Shown: positions 17,877-28,692, numbered from the stretch's first letter. The stretch: DNA of 64,000 nt from an uncultured Acidimicrobiales bacterium (GCA_938041035.1 CALHYX010000026.1:1-64000), one strand, 5' to 3'. Translations and numbers: made by a program. The notes: generated by a model not told the origin, from the letters alone.

Positions 17877-19009
17877 CCGGCGAAGGGTATCGACGTTTCG
17901 TTCGAGGCGGGCGCGTCCGCCGTCGGGAGCGGCGGGGACCAACGGGCGGAAACTCGCGGCCACAACAGCGCCGCCGTGGCGACCACGAGGGCCGGCCCCG
18001 CCCACGGCTCCATCGCCAGACCGTCGACCAGACTGGCCAGCACGATGGTGAGTGACAGCGTCATGGTTCCGGCGATGAGCCCACCGATCGACACCTCGAG
18101 CGGCGATGTGCGTTCCATGTCGTTGGCGAGCAGAGCCGGGATGAATAGCGCGGCGATAGGGAGCCCACCGATGCCGAGCAACGTGGGGTGGACCGACTCG
18201 ACCAAGCTGAGGATCGCCCAGCTGGTGAGCGACCCGAACATCAACATCACCGCGAACTTCCGGCGGCCAAACAGGATCAGCACCCGCTTGAGGCCGTGGT
18301 GAACGCACAGCCACACGAAAACCGCGGTGGCCACGAAATAGAGCAGCTGCATCGGGTGGACGGCGGCGAGACCGAGATACATCGGGCCGACGAAGCCGCC
18401 CGACCGCAGCCCATGGACGTTGTACAGCGTGGCCGAGACACCCGTGCTGATGAGGGCCACGATGGGGAACCAGACGTCACCGACGGCGAGCAGGCCGGTA
18501 GCAACTGGCAGGGCTTTGTCAACCACGCCGGGGGCGACGGCCACTATGAGCAGCGCTGGAAGGGCGGCCAACGCGCCGCTCAACCCAACCGCCACCATCG
18601 TTTTCTTGCTGCCCTGCCGGTTCATGTCGTAGGCGATGAGCGCAGGAATCACGTAGCCGATCGTGTCGAGCAGTGGCAGCGTTGGCCCCGTGACGAACGA
18701 CAGGGCCGGCCCGAGCAGAAGCGTGAGCACGACCGACACGACGATGTTGGCCACGAACCGGGCTCGCCCGAACACCGCCGCGTAGCGAGGCAGCACGCGC
18801 GAAACGAGGACGAACGTGACGCCGGCGTTGATCGCGGTGGCCAGGAGCGCGACCGGGTTGAGTAGTTGGGCGCCGATGTAGCCGGGGATCACCAAACTGC
18901 CAGTAGTGGTGTGAGTTCGTTCGTAGAACATCACACTGACCGCGATGCCGACGATGAACGTCATGCGGACGAGCTCTTCGTCGAAGAGCTGTAACGCGAG
19001 GACGGTCAC
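17873..19009 (-). CDS. PgsC/CapC-like membrane protein with internal duplication
   Basis: A 378-aa multi-spanning membrane protein of the poly-gamma-glutamate PgsC family. Known PgsC proteins are about 150 aa; this one contains two copies. Copy 1 (~1-155) has GSLVIPGYIGAQLLNPVALL, VFGRARFV and IGYVIPALIAYDMNRQ. Copy 2 (~175-345) has the matching GGFVGPMYLGLAAVHPMQLL, LFGRRKFA and IAALFIPALLANDMERT. The GTG start overlaps the pgsB TGA by 4 nt. It presumably forms the membrane part of polymer synthesis or export with PgsB. Confidence 0.85.
   Translation of the reverse strand: MTVLALQLFDEELVRMTFIVGIAVSVMFYERTHTTTGSLVIPGYIGAQLLNPVALLATAINAGVTFVLVSRVLPRYAAVFGRARFVANIVVSVVLTLLLGPALSFVTGPTLPLLDTIGYVIPALIAYDMNRQGSKKTMVAVGLSGALAALPALLIVAVAPGVVDKALPVATGLLAVGDVWFPIVALISTGVSATLYNVHGLRSGGFVGPMYLGLAAVHPMQLLYFVATAVFVWLCVHHGLKRVLILFGRRKFAVMLMFGSLTSWAILSLVESVHPTLLGIGGLPIAALFIPALLANDMERTSPLEVSIGGLIAGTMTLSLTIVLASLVDGLAMEPWAGPALVVATAALLWPRVSARWSPPLPTADAPASNETSIPFAG
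17884..17889 (-). promoter_or_regulatory. Possible internal -10 element for ndk
   Basis: TACCCT on the minus strand, 7 nt before the ndk ATG, inside the 3' end of the PgsC gene. It matches the leaderless pattern but may be fortuitous because it lies in coding sequence. Confidence 0.35.
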
Positions 19010-20265
19010 GCCGCCTCCGAGTGGGAGGCCGGTTCTGTCGTCGACGCTTCGACGTCCTTGAACAACACCTCGGCGGTGTCGGCGCCCTCGAAGAATTCCA
19101 TCAACTGCTCGGCCTGATGGGTGTGGATGTTCACCATGCCGGCGATGAGTACGTGGTCGGTGCCCTGGTCGAGGATCATCTCCTGCACGATCTCGGACCA
19201 CGTGGGGTCGCGTTCGTCGCCCAGATTGATGATCTTGGCGCTCGGCATCCCATTGGCCAGCAAGCGCTCCGTGACCACCCGTTCATAGGCGCCGAACGTA
19301 ACGACTCGGTCGAGCGTGAGGTCCCGGGCGGCGATGTCGGCAAACTGCAATGCTCGGGCCTGGCGGTCGAGACGGTTGTTCAAAATGGCGATCGTGCACG
19401 TTTGCGGTTCGGCCAACCGTTCGACCCGCTTCATCACAGCGATGGTGGATTCGCGGTCGTTGACGGCGAACATGTTGGCCCATGTAACCCGCACGTCGTC
19501 CACCACCGTGTTTTCGATGCGTAGCACGCCGGGGTCGGGTTCGGCGGACCACATGCCGCGCATGGCGACGTCACGCGGGATATCCAGCCGCCTGGCGACC
19601 TCCAGCCCCAGCGAGACGTTTTCCTCGAACTCGATGTAGCTGAACCCGCGCATGTCGTCAGGGGTGACTGTCGAGGGTTCGGCGACGATGAGCTCGCTAC
19701 CGCGCCGCTCGACCTCTTCGCGGATGACCGCGATGATTTCGGGGTCACCCTCCGAGGTCACGAGCAGTCCGTTTTCCGGGCAGGTGTTCAAGAGCGAGCG
19801 GGCGATCTCCGGGCGCGTGTACCCCATCACATCCTGATGGTCCTCGCGCACGTTGGTGAGCAGGCCGATCTGAGACCGAACGATCTGACGCTCGCACACC
19901 CGTTGGTAGTTGGGGTTGATGGCCATGCATTCGATGACCAACGCATCGACGTCGTCGTCAACCCATTCCTTGATGATCGCGAGCTGTTCAAGAATCGTGG
20001 CGGGCCCGGTCCGCACGATCGGGTGGTCGACGCCGAAACGGTCGATGACCACCGCCGCGGAACCGGTGGTCTTCGCGATGGGCGTGTAGCCGGCTTCGCG
20101 CAGGATTCCGGCCGTCAGTCGAGACACCGATGACTTTCCCCGAATACCGTTCACGTGCACCCGCACCGCCAAGGCGTCGACGCGGCGCCGATGCGAGCGC
20201 GTCGCCCGCAGCCAGCCGGATAGCGGCACGAGCAAGAACGCGGCGGCGATGCAGAACTCGAGCAT
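19006..20265 (-). CDS. PgsB/CapB-like poly-gamma-glutamate synthase ligase
   Basis: A Mur-ligase-fold amide ligase, 419 aa. An N-terminal membrane segment (residues ~2-17) precedes the ATP-binding loop NGIRGKSSVSR (~39-49). Family blocks SQIGLLTNVREDHQDVMG and LNNRLDRQARA are present. In Bacillus PgsB polymerises glutamate at the membrane with PgsC and PgsA. Here it lies 1 nt after the BcsB-like gene and overlaps pgsC, so the three are one operon; no PgsA or CapD is visible. The substrate could be glutamate or another amino acid. Confidence 0.88.
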   Translation of the reverse strand: MLEFCIAAAFLLVPLSGWLRATRSHRRRVDALAVRVHVNGIRGKSSVSRLTAGILREAGYTPIAKTTGSAAVVIDRFGVDHPIVRTGPATILEQLAIIKEWVDDDVDALVIECMAINPNYQRVCERQIVRSQIGLLTNVREDHQDVMGYTRPEIARSLLNTCPENGLLVTSEGDPEIIAVIREEVERRGSELIVAEPSTVTPDDMRGFSYIEFEENVSLGLEVARRLDIPRDVAMRGMWSAEPDPGVLRIENTVVDDVRVTWANMFAVNDRESTIAVMKRVERLAEPQTCTIAILNNRLDRQARALQFADIAARDLTLDRVVTFGAYERVVTERLLANGMPSAKIINLGDERDPTWSEIVQEMILDQGTDHVLIAGMVNIHTHQAEQLMEFFEGADTAEVLFKDVEASTTEPASHSEAA

Positions 20266-20266
20266 G

Positions 20267-22573
20267 TTAGTGGGCGTCGGTGACGTCGTCGTTTGCTCGG
20301 GTGCGGCGCAACCACCAAAGGCCGGCGAGGGTAGCGATCGCCAGGCCGAGGACGAGGGCCGTCGCCCGGCGACGATCCCGTTCGGGTTCATTGGCGGCCT
20401 CGATCTGGGCCGCCTGATCGAGCAGCCATTCGTCGTACTCCGCGGGGGTTGGTCCGGCGACGCGGCCATCTTCACCGAACGCGAGCGGTCCCGTCGGCTG
20501 ATCGACGCCCGAGCGGCCGACGGGGACGGCGCCGACGCCGCGGACGGCGTCGCGGCTGACGAGGGCGTACGGGTTGGCCATGTCGTTGACCGCCGACGAC
20601 AAGCCGGCGGCGGCGGCCAGCGCGCTGTCCTGAGCGGTCTCGCCGGTGAACGCCAGATACACGCGACCCGGCTCGAACGGTGACGGGACCGCGGCGACGA
20701 CCGCAACCGAAGCCCCCGGGCGCAAGTACGGCAGGTGAGCGGCGAGCTCGCGTTCACCGGCGGACCCGACGACGACGAGATGGCGGCTGCGATCGGCACC
20801 CGCGTCCGTGATGAGCCGCGGGCTGCCGCCCTGGGACCGGCGACCGAGTTCGGTGATGACGTCCAGCGCGACCTGCAGTTCAGCGGGGTTGGTGGGGTCG
20901 CCGATGGCCACGTCGGTCTGCAAGAAGTCCGACATGGTGGCGAGCGAGAACCGGGCATCCTGGACGCCGATCTGCACCGGCTGGGGTGAGCTGGGTTGTT
21001 CAACGCCGACGGCGCTGTCGTTGGAGACGGTGAACCAATTGGGGGTGTCGCCGCCGGCACAGCCCGTGTTGGCGGCCGATCCGAGTTGGGTCTCGAGCTT
21101 CACGTAGTTGAGGCCGGGGCGCAGATCGGCGGGGGTCACGGTGTGGAGGGCCCGAAGTTGGGCGGTGGTATCGGTGACGGCGACGATCTCCTCGGCGCTT
21201 CCGTTGATGCGTACCGACACGGTCGCTTCGTGTTCGGCGAGCGCCGGGGAGAACGTGCCGAACAACGCGAGGGTGGCCGAGTCGGGCGGGAGGCCGGCGG
21301 GCAGATGCAGGCGGTACACGAGCGCCTGCGTGCCGAAGCCGCGTAACGTCCGGTCGTCGTATCCGGCCGCTTCGAAGGAGAAGACCTCGCTTGGCGGTTG
21401 CACGAGCCCAGCCGGAATTTGGGCCGCTGTTCGCTCGGTGTGGTGGAAGAAGAGGATGCGATCCGGGTCCGCGAGTGCGTGGGCCAGTTCGGCCATTCCG
21501 GTGGGTTGGCCAGACAGGGTCAGCACCGGGCGGTCGGCGATGGTCGTCAGGTCGATACGAGCCGTGGCGTTGCTCGGCCGGATGTGAATCCGGGCTCCCG
21601 GGACCTGCGGCGCGCCGGCTATGGGGAGGTGCCAACCGGCCGGAGTTCCGCCCTGACCAACGGCCGCCACGATCGCGCCAACGGCCTCGAGCGTGCCCGG
21701 CTCGCGTTCGCCCTCGATGGCGAGGGTGATGGGTTCACCGGTGAGCGCCGACACCCGGCCGAGCCCGGCGACCGCTCTCGCGATGTCGAGGTCGCGGGGG
21801 GCGATGGTGGCCCGAACGGTCGGTGCGCCGAGGTCGACCCAGCGGGCGACGTGGTTGGGGTCGAGGCAGGCTTGTTCGTTGATGATCGGTGATGTCGATA
21901 CCGCTTCGATCGAGAAGCCGCCTTCGTCAAACAGTTCGGCGGCGAGGGGGATCGTCAGCGGTCCGGGAGGCTCGGCCGGCGTCCACGCACCCATCGGACG
22001 ACCGTCGACGTCGATGCGGACGCTCGCGTCGGTGCGAGCGATCTCCGACGCGGCGACGTCGGCGCCGAACCGGCCGGTCCCGCGGACTTCCCAGCCCGGC
22101 GGGAGGTCGACATCAAAGCGGGCGTCGGCCCGATAGCCGGACAGGACGGCTGGGTCACCGTCGCTGACCTCCCAGACGGCGAGAAGGCCCCCGGCCGCCA
22201 CCGTCTGCGTCGACGGTGCGGCTGGGGCCGAGGGTGCGGGGGGAATCGATGTAGGGGGTGGTTCGATCGGTGAGCCGTCCAGCGCGTGGGTCGGTGCTGA
22301 GCTGGATGATGCTACGACGACGGTTGTGGCTGGCGAGGAGGTTGGGGCTCCCGGGGTTACCAGCGCCGGTGTAATCGGAGTTGGCGTTGCGGAAATCGGG
22401 GCGGTCGATGCCGGCGAACCGACCCGGGTCTCCTCGGCCGCGAGTACCTCGGCGGTCACAGGTGGATGGCCCTCGGGCCAAGAGACGATGGCGCCTTCAC
22501 CGGCAAAAAGTACGGCAGCGCAAGAAGCGAAGAGCAGGCCCAGGGGCCAAAGGCGGGGAGCGCGGGATGTCAC
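20267..22573 (-). CDS. BcsB-like tail-anchored exoprotein of the surface-polymer operon
   Basis: A 768-aa exported protein with an N-terminal hydrophobic segment (LWPLGLLFASCAAVLF), a Ser/Thr/Pro-rich stretch (~30-120), a large extracytoplasmic region, and one transmembrane segment near the C-terminus followed by an Arg-rich tail. The middle and end resemble the cellulose-synthase partner BcsB: FSPALAEHEATVSVRINGS, DLRPGLNYVKLE, CAGG..NWFTVSNDS, and a later domain with LVVVGSAGERELAAHLPYL. No cellulose synthase is nearby. GTG 22573 is the favoured start; a longer frame back to TTG 22669 is less likely. It probably guides or assembles polymer outside the membrane. Confidence 0.72.
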   Translation of the reverse strand: MTSRAPRLWPLGLLFASCAAVLFAGEGAIVSWPEGHPPVTAEVLAAEETRVGSPASTAPISATPTPITPALVTPGAPTSSPATTVVVASSSSAPTHALDGSPIEPPPTSIPPAPSAPAAPSTQTVAAGGLLAVWEVSDGDPAVLSGYRADARFDVDLPPGWEVRGTGRFGADVAASEIARTDASVRIDVDGRPMGAWTPAEPPGPLTIPLAAELFDEGGFSIEAVSTSPIINEQACLDPNHVARWVDLGAPTVRATIAPRDLDIARAVAGLGRVSALTGEPITLAIEGEREPGTLEAVGAIVAAVGQGGTPAGWHLPIAGAPQVPGARIHIRPSNATARIDLTTIADRPVLTLSGQPTGMAELAHALADPDRILFFHHTERTAAQIPAGLVQPPSEVFSFEAAGYDDRTLRGFGTQALVYRLHLPAGLPPDSATLALFGTFSPALAEHEATVSVRINGSAEEIVAVTDTTAQLRALHTVTPADLRPGLNYVKLETQLGSAANTGCAGGDTPNWFTVSNDSAVGVEQPSSPQPVQIGVQDARFSLATMSDFLQTDVAIGDPTNPAELQVALDVITELGRRSQGGSPRLITDAGADRSRHLVVVGSAGERELAAHLPYLRPGASVAVVAAVPSPFEPGRVYLAFTGETAQDSALAAAAGLSSAVNDMANPYALVSRDAVRGVGAVPVGRSGVDQPTGPLAFGEDGRVAGPTPAEYDEWLLDQAAQIEAANEPERDRRRATALVLGLAIATLAGLWWLRRTRANDDVTDAH

Positions 22574-22775
22574 TCTTGTGGTTTCGGCTTCCCGCCGCAC
22601 AAACCTGAAGAATCCAACGAAAAACCTGGGCTGAACGCCCCGCCGACAGGTTCTGTCCCTGCTTTGCAATCAGGTTACGGAACGCGTCTAAGGTGTCCGA
22701 CGGAGTAGGGGTGAGACCGAACGCGGTCTCCACCCAGGACGATGCCCGCCCGCAGCCCTGGAAGGCTCGAAATCT

Positions 22776-23816
<1,041 letters not shown>

Positions 23817-23823
23817 TCTCCTC

Positions 23824-24735
23824 ATGGCCCTTCCGAACCGTGGTGGGCGGACGCGCTACACCCTCATCGTTCTCGTGTTGAGCGCGGTCACGCTCCTGAC
23901 GTTGGACTTTCGCGGCTTCGGTCCCCTCGAGTCGGCTCAGACCGGGCTGCGCAACATCCTGGCGCCGGCCCAGGAGGGTGCCTCGGCGCTCTTTGAGCCC
24001 CTCACCAACGTGTGGAAAGGGGCGTTCGACTACGACGACGTCGTCGCGGAGAACGCTCGACTCGCCGAGGAGCTGGCCCAGATCAAGGGCAACACGACGG
24101 CCGAGGCGATCGCTCGGGCCGAACTCGAAGAGCTGGCCAAGCAACTCGACCTCGAGTTCCTGGGCGACAACGAACGGGTCGTCGCCCGCGTCGTCGGTGG
24201 CGCGGTCGGAAACTTCAACAGCTACACGGTCGACATCGACAAAGGGTCCGCCGACGGAATGGCCGAGGGGATGCCCGTGGTCACGGGCGCCGGGCTGGTC
24301 GGTCAGCTGGTACGGGTCGATCGCGACCGGTCAACGCTCCAGCTGGTGAGCGACCCCGACTTCAACGTCGCCGTCAAGCTGTCGACGTCGCGCGATGTCG
24401 GCATCGGCCACGGCAACGGGTCCGACGACCGCACCCTCATCATCGACAGCGGCATCGAGGCCGAATCGGTCGTGTCGGTCGGCGACACCGTCTCCACCGC
24501 CGGGGGCGCCAGCCGTTTCCCGGCCGGATTGCCGATCGGGCTGGTGACCGATGTGCAGGCCGGCGAGGCCGCTCTGGGGCAACGGGTGATCGTCAACCTC
24601 GGCGCCAATCTCGATCGTCTCGATTTCGTCACCGTGGTGCTCTACGACCCCGAGGCCCCCGACACCGATGACGCAACCGACCCGCCGGCCGCCGAGATAC
24701 CGCCGGCCACCGTCACCGAGGAGGCCGGCTCATGA
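23824..24735 (+). CDS. mreC: Rod shape-determining protein MreC
   Basis: Bitopic scaffold linking MreB to the elongation PBP, 303 aa. One N-terminal membrane segment (~14-30, YTLIVLVLSAVTLLTL) is followed by a coiled coil rich in Glu/Ala/Leu (~65-105), then the beta-rich MreC domain (VVARVVGGAVGNFNSYTVDI, GMPVVTGAGLVGQL). The C-terminus is Pro/Thr/Glu-rich. Starts 7 nt after mreB and overlaps mreD by 4 nt. Confidence 0.94.
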   Translation: MALPNRGGRTRYTLIVLVLSAVTLLTLDFRGFGPLESAQTGLRNILAPAQEGASALFEPLTNVWKGAFDYDDVVAENARLAEELAQIKGNTTAEAIARAELEELAKQLDLEFLGDNERVVARVVGGAVGNFNSYTVDIDKGSADGMAEGMPVVTGAGLVGQLVRVDRDRSTLQLVSDPDFNVAVKLSTSRDVGIGHGNGSDDRTLIIDSGIEAESVVSVGDTVSTAGGASRFPAGLPIGLVTDVQAGEAALGQRVIVNLGANLDRLDFVTVVLYDPEAPDTDDATDPPAAEIPPATVTEEAGS

Positions 24736-25232
24736 CGGTCCTGCGACTCGGTCTCGTCGCCTTCGTCGCGGTGATCGTGCAATCCACATTGTTCGCCGAG
24801 CTCCGCATCGAAGGGGTCGCCCCCGAACTGCCCTTCCTCCTGGCGGTGCTGGCCGGGTTCACCGCCGGACCCGACCGCGGCGCCATGTTCGGATTCGCCA
24901 TCGGGCTCCTGTACGACGTGTTGTTGCCGAGTCCGCTCGGCGTTGCGGCACTGGCGGCGGCGGTCGTCGCCTACCTCGTCGGTGCCTTCCAGCAGTCGCT
25001 GATGCAGTCGTCGTGGTGGTTGCCCTATGTCGGCAGCGGCCTGATGAGCGCGGCTGCGCTCGGGTTGTTCGCGCTGACCGCCGAGGTCTTTGGCCAGCGG
25101 GGCTACGTCAACGGTGACCTGCCGTTCGTGTTGTTGCTCGTGGGCCTGCTCGGTACGGCGATGAGCCCGATGTGTCGATGGCTCGTCGCCTGGTGTTACG
25201 GCGGCGACGATCTCCGGACGGGAACGGCCTGA
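24732..25232 (+). CDS. mreD: Rod shape-determining protein MreD
   Basis: A 166-aa integral membrane protein with about five hydrophobic segments. The family pattern GLLYDVLLPSPLGVAALAAA is recognisable at ~residues 56-75. ATG overlaps the mreC stop (ATGA), so translation is probably coupled. Partner of MreC in the elongasome. Confidence 0.9.
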   Translation: MTVLRLGLVAFVAVIVQSTLFAELRIEGVAPELPFLLAVLAGFTAGPDRGAMFGFAIGLLYDVLLPSPLGVAALAAAVVAYLVGAFQQSLMQSSWWLPYVGSGLMSAAALGLFALTAEVFGQRGYVNGDLPFVLLLVGLLGTAMSPMCRWLVAWCYGGDDLRTGTA

Positions 25233-25233
25233 C

Positions 25234-27471
25234 GTGGATATCGCAGCCCCCCGTGTCCGCCTCCGCCTGATCGGCATCGTGGCGATCTCGTTGTTCGTCG
25301 CCATGTTCGCCCGGTTGTGGTTCGTGCAGGTGGTCGACGCCGAGACCTATCAGGCCGATGCCGTCGCCAACATTCGCCGCAAGGTCGCCACCCCCGCCCC
25401 GCGCGGTCGCATCATCGATGCGGTGGGACGGGTGTTGGTCGAGAACCGGCTCACCAACGTGCTGGTGATCAATCGTCAGGATTTCCGGCGGGCCCGACTG
25501 AGCGACAAGGAGGCGCAGGCGATGTTCGTGCGCCTCGCCCGCGAGATCAACCGGGCCGGCGGGCTGGTGAAGGCCGACGACCTCGCGGCCGCCGCCGACA
25601 ACAACAACTTCACCGACCTGGAGCGCATCCCCATCTCGTGGGATGTTCCCGACGATCTGCTCGTGGTGGTGGGGGAGCGGCCCGACGAGTTCCCGGGTAT
25701 GGCGGTGGTGCAACAGGCCGTGCGTACCTATCCCTACGGCAACATCGGGGCTCACGTCATCGGTTACGTCGGCGCGATCACGGGTGGTGAACTCGAACGG
25801 TCGAAGGCGTCGTGGGAGGCGCGAGACGAGGAGAACCCAAAGCCGTATCGCCGCCGCGATGAGATCGGTAAGACCGGCATCGAATTGTTGTTCGAGGATC
25901 AGCTGCGAGGCACCCCCGGTCAGCGGGTGTTCGAGGTCGACAACGTCGGCAACATCGTGCGCGAACTGGTCGAGGAACGCCGCGAGCCCGTTCCGGGCAA
26001 CGACATCGTCCTGACCATCGACATCGACGTGCAGGCGCTCGCGGAGGACGAGTTGGCCGAGTCCCTGCGCGAGGCCCGCAAGCAGGAGCCGGATCCCGGC
26101 GAGCCGCAGTTCGCCGCGCCCGCCGGTTCGACCGTGATCGTCGACCCGCGCAACGGCCAGGTGCTGGCCATGGCGTCGTATCCGACCTTCGAGCCGGCCG
26201 ACCTCATCGACGGCGTGTCGGCCGACGAGTGGAAGCAGCTCAACGACAAGGCCAACAATTCACCGATCCTCAACCGGGCGATCCAGTCGACCTACTCGCC
26301 GGGTTCCACCTGGAAGCTGGTCACGTCGTACGCCGCCTTCCTCGACAACATCTACGGCGCGGGCAACGTGCCCTCCATCGGCCAGACCATCCCCGATGAG
26401 TCGGCCTACATCCTCCAGGACTGCGACGAGGAGAGCGGCTCGTGCCGTTTTCAGAACGCGGGCGACACCATCCTGGTCGGCATCAACCTGGTGCAGAGCC
26501 TGGCCGTGTCGTCCGACACCTACTACTACCGAATCGGCGAGGCGTTCGCCCGCCGTGGCTCGTCGCCTGAAGAACACGCCGAGAACCCGGATGGGCTGGT
26601 CAACAAAGACGGCATTCAGGAGACCGCCAAGCTGTTCGGATTCGGCCGCAAGCTCGGCATCGAGCTGCCGAACGAGAAGGCCGGCCTCGTCCCCACGGCC
26701 GAGCTCAAGCAACAGCGCCACGACGCCAACCCCGAGGCCTTCCCGTTCGCCCGATGGTTCGTGGGCGACAACGTCAACCTCGCCATCGGGCAGGGCGATG
26801 TCGGCGTCACCCCGCTCCAACTCGCCAATGCCTACGCCACCTGGGCCAACGGCGGGACCCTGCGGGCGCCGTCGGTCGTGGGGCAGATCGTCGGCCCCGA
26901 CGGCGAGGTGATTCAGGACTTTGGCCCTCGGGTGCTCAGCAGCTTCGAGATCGACCCCGAGCACTACGGCCCGATCACCGACGGGTTGATCGGCGTAACC
27001 CACCAGGGTCCGCCGCAACAGGGCACCGCGTACCCGGCGTTCCATTCTGCCGACGGGGTGCCGTTCCCGCTGGCCGACTTCCCCGTGGCGGCCAAGACGG
27101 GGACGGCCGAGGTCAACGACAAGGCCGACACATCGATCTTCGCCGCGTACGGCCCCGTCGCCCGCCCCGAGATCGGTCTCGTCGATGTCGAGCCCCGATA
27201 CGCGGTCGCCGCCATCCTCGAGCAGGCCGGCTTCGGTAGCCGGGTGGCGGCCCCTATGGTCGCTCGCATCATGTTGGCTCTGGCAAACGGCGAGGTGCCT
27301 CCCGCGGTCACGGCCGATGAACGAACTGCGGCGTACCTCGCCCAACTCGACCCCGACCCGGCGCTGCTCGACCTGTTGCCCGACGACGCCGTGCTAGCCA
27401 CCACGATTCCCCCCGGTGCCGCGGCCGACGACCCGGCGGAAGCCGACGCCGACCCGGTGGGGGAGGGCTGA
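25234..27471 (+). CDS. mrdA: Penicillin-binding protein 2, elongasome transpeptidase
   Basis: Class B PBP that crosslinks lateral-wall peptidoglycan, 745 aa. One N-terminal membrane helix (~11-29) precedes the pedestal domain. The transpeptidase domain has SxxK as STWK (within TYSPGSTWKLV), SSD in place of SxN, and KTG in AAKTGTAEV. The GTG start is one nt past the mreD stop. An insert after SxxK contains a CDEESGSC segment. The C-terminal ~50 residues are Asp/Pro/Ala-rich. Confidence 0.95.
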   Translation: MDIAAPRVRLRLIGIVAISLFVAMFARLWFVQVVDAETYQADAVANIRRKVATPAPRGRIIDAVGRVLVENRLTNVLVINRQDFRRARLSDKEAQAMFVRLAREINRAGGLVKADDLAAAADNNNFTDLERIPISWDVPDDLLVVVGERPDEFPGMAVVQQAVRTYPYGNIGAHVIGYVGAITGGELERSKASWEARDEENPKPYRRRDEIGKTGIELLFEDQLRGTPGQRVFEVDNVGNIVRELVEERREPVPGNDIVLTIDIDVQALAEDELAESLREARKQEPDPGEPQFAAPAGSTVIVDPRNGQVLAMASYPTFEPADLIDGVSADEWKQLNDKANNSPILNRAIQSTYSPGSTWKLVTSYAAFLDNIYGAGNVPSIGQTIPDESAYILQDCDEESGSCRFQNAGDTILVGINLVQSLAVSSDTYYYRIGEAFARRGSSPEEHAENPDGLVNKDGIQETAKLFGFGRKLGIELPNEKAGLVPTAELKQQRHDANPEAFPFARWFVGDNVNLAIGQGDVGVTPLQLANAYATWANGGTLRAPSVVGQIVGPDGEVIQDFGPRVLSSFEIDPEHYGPITDGLIGVTHQGPPQQGTAYPAFHSADGVPFPLADFPVAAKTGTAEVNDKADTSIFAAYGPVARPEIGLVDVEPRYAVAAILEQAGFGSRVAAPMVARIMLALANGEVPPAVTADERTAAYLAQLDPDPALLDLLPDDAVLATTIPPGAAADDPAEADADPVGEG

Positions 27472-28652
27472 TGGCACTCGCCCCCTCGCGTTCGCAGGTG
27501 TATCGCCGGGACCGCCCCGTGCTGTGGCAACACATCGATGTGGGCGTCATCACGATGGTCCTGGGGATCACCGCCATCGGCGTGCTCATGGTGTTCAGCG
27601 CCACCCGGGGCCCCGCGACCGAGCTGGAACCGGCCAACACCTCGTTTCTCGTGCGCCAGATCGTGTTCGCCGTACTCGGCTTCGCCCTGATGGGGGCCGT
27701 CGCAGCGTTCGACTACCGCAAGCTGCGAGCGCTTTCGCCCGTCCTGTACGGCGGCCTTCTCGCCGCCCTCGCACCGCTCACGTTTCTGGCGGTGAGCGGC
27801 GCGGCGGAAAACCTGTTCTTCGCCCCGGAGGTCAACGGCATCCGGGCGTGGTACCGGCTCGCCGGCGCGCAACTTCAGCCGGCGGAGTTCGGCAAGGTCG
27901 TGGTCATCGTCGCTCTCGCCGCCTTCTTGTCATCGACCGCCGACATCGACATGCGCCGCCTCCTGCTCGGCCTCGCCCTCGTCGCCGTTCCCGTCGGCTT
28001 CATCTACCTGCAGCCCGACCTCGGCACCATCCTGGTGTTCATCGCCATCACCGGCGGAATGGTCGTCGTCAGCGGCGTACGGCCCCGTCACCTGGTGGTC
28101 GTGCTCGTACTGCTCGGCCTGCTCGTGGGGGCCGGGCTGGCGTCGAACCAGCTGAAGGCCTACCAATTGGCCCGGTTCACGGCGTTCCTCGATGAGTCAC
28201 CGGAGGATCAGCTGGCCATCGGAGCCCGCGAGAACGTCGAGCAGGCCCAGATCGCCATCGGCAACGGTGGCCTTACCGGCACGGGATTGTTCCAGGGCAC
28301 CCAGACCCGCAGCGAGCTCGTGCCCGAACAACAGACCGACTTCATCTTCAGCGTCGTCGCCGAGGAGCTCGGGTTCATCGGCAGCGCCTCGCTCCTGTTG
28401 CTCTTCGGTCTGTTGTTGTTACGGATATGGCGCATTGCCCACCTGGCGGCCGACACCTTCGGGTTGTTGATCTGTGCCGGGGTGTTTTCGATGCTGCTGT
28501 TCCACATCTTCCAGAGCGTGGGCATGACCCTGGGCATCATGCCCGTCACCGGCATTCCGCTCCCGTTTGTGTCCTATGGCGGCTCGTCGATGCTCACGAT
28601 GTTCGCCGGGCTGGGCCTGGTGCTCAGCGTGCACATGCATCGATTCAGTTAG
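27471..28652 (+). CDS. rodA: Peptidoglycan glycosyltransferase RodA (SEDS family)
   Basis: Polytopic SEDS-family polymerase that pairs with the PBP2 encoded just upstream; 393 aa with about ten membrane segments. Family motifs include NGIRAWYRLAGAQLQPAEFGK, YLQPDLGTIL with the key Asp, EQQTDFIFSVVAEELGF and the C-terminal TGIPLPFVSYGGSSM. The ATG overlaps the mrdA TGA by one nt. Confidence 0.96.
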   Translation: MALAPSRSQVYRRDRPVLWQHIDVGVITMVLGITAIGVLMVFSATRGPATELEPANTSFLVRQIVFAVLGFALMGAVAAFDYRKLRALSPVLYGGLLAALAPLTFLAVSGAAENLFFAPEVNGIRAWYRLAGAQLQPAEFGKVVVIVALAAFLSSTADIDMRRLLLGLALVAVPVGFIYLQPDLGTILVFIAITGGMVVVSGVRPRHLVVVLVLLGLLVGAGLASNQLKAYQLARFTAFLDESPEDQLAIGARENVEQAQIAIGNGGLTGTGLFQGTQTRSELVPEQQTDFIFSVVAEELGFIGSASLLLLFGLLLLRIWRIAHLAADTFGLLICAGVFSMLLFHIFQSVGMTLGIMPVTGIPLPFVSYGGSSMLTMFAGLGLVLSVHMHRFS

Positions 28653-28692
28653 TGAAGGCCATTCGGGGGCCAGGAGCAGGGGTTTTGCCCGG

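Noticed and set aside
22574..22669. N-terminal extension of the BcsB-like protein to a TTG at 22669
   Set aside because: It would place about 32 charged or aromatic residues before the signal-like helix and start with a rare codon; GTG 22573 fits an exported protein better, but this is not certain.
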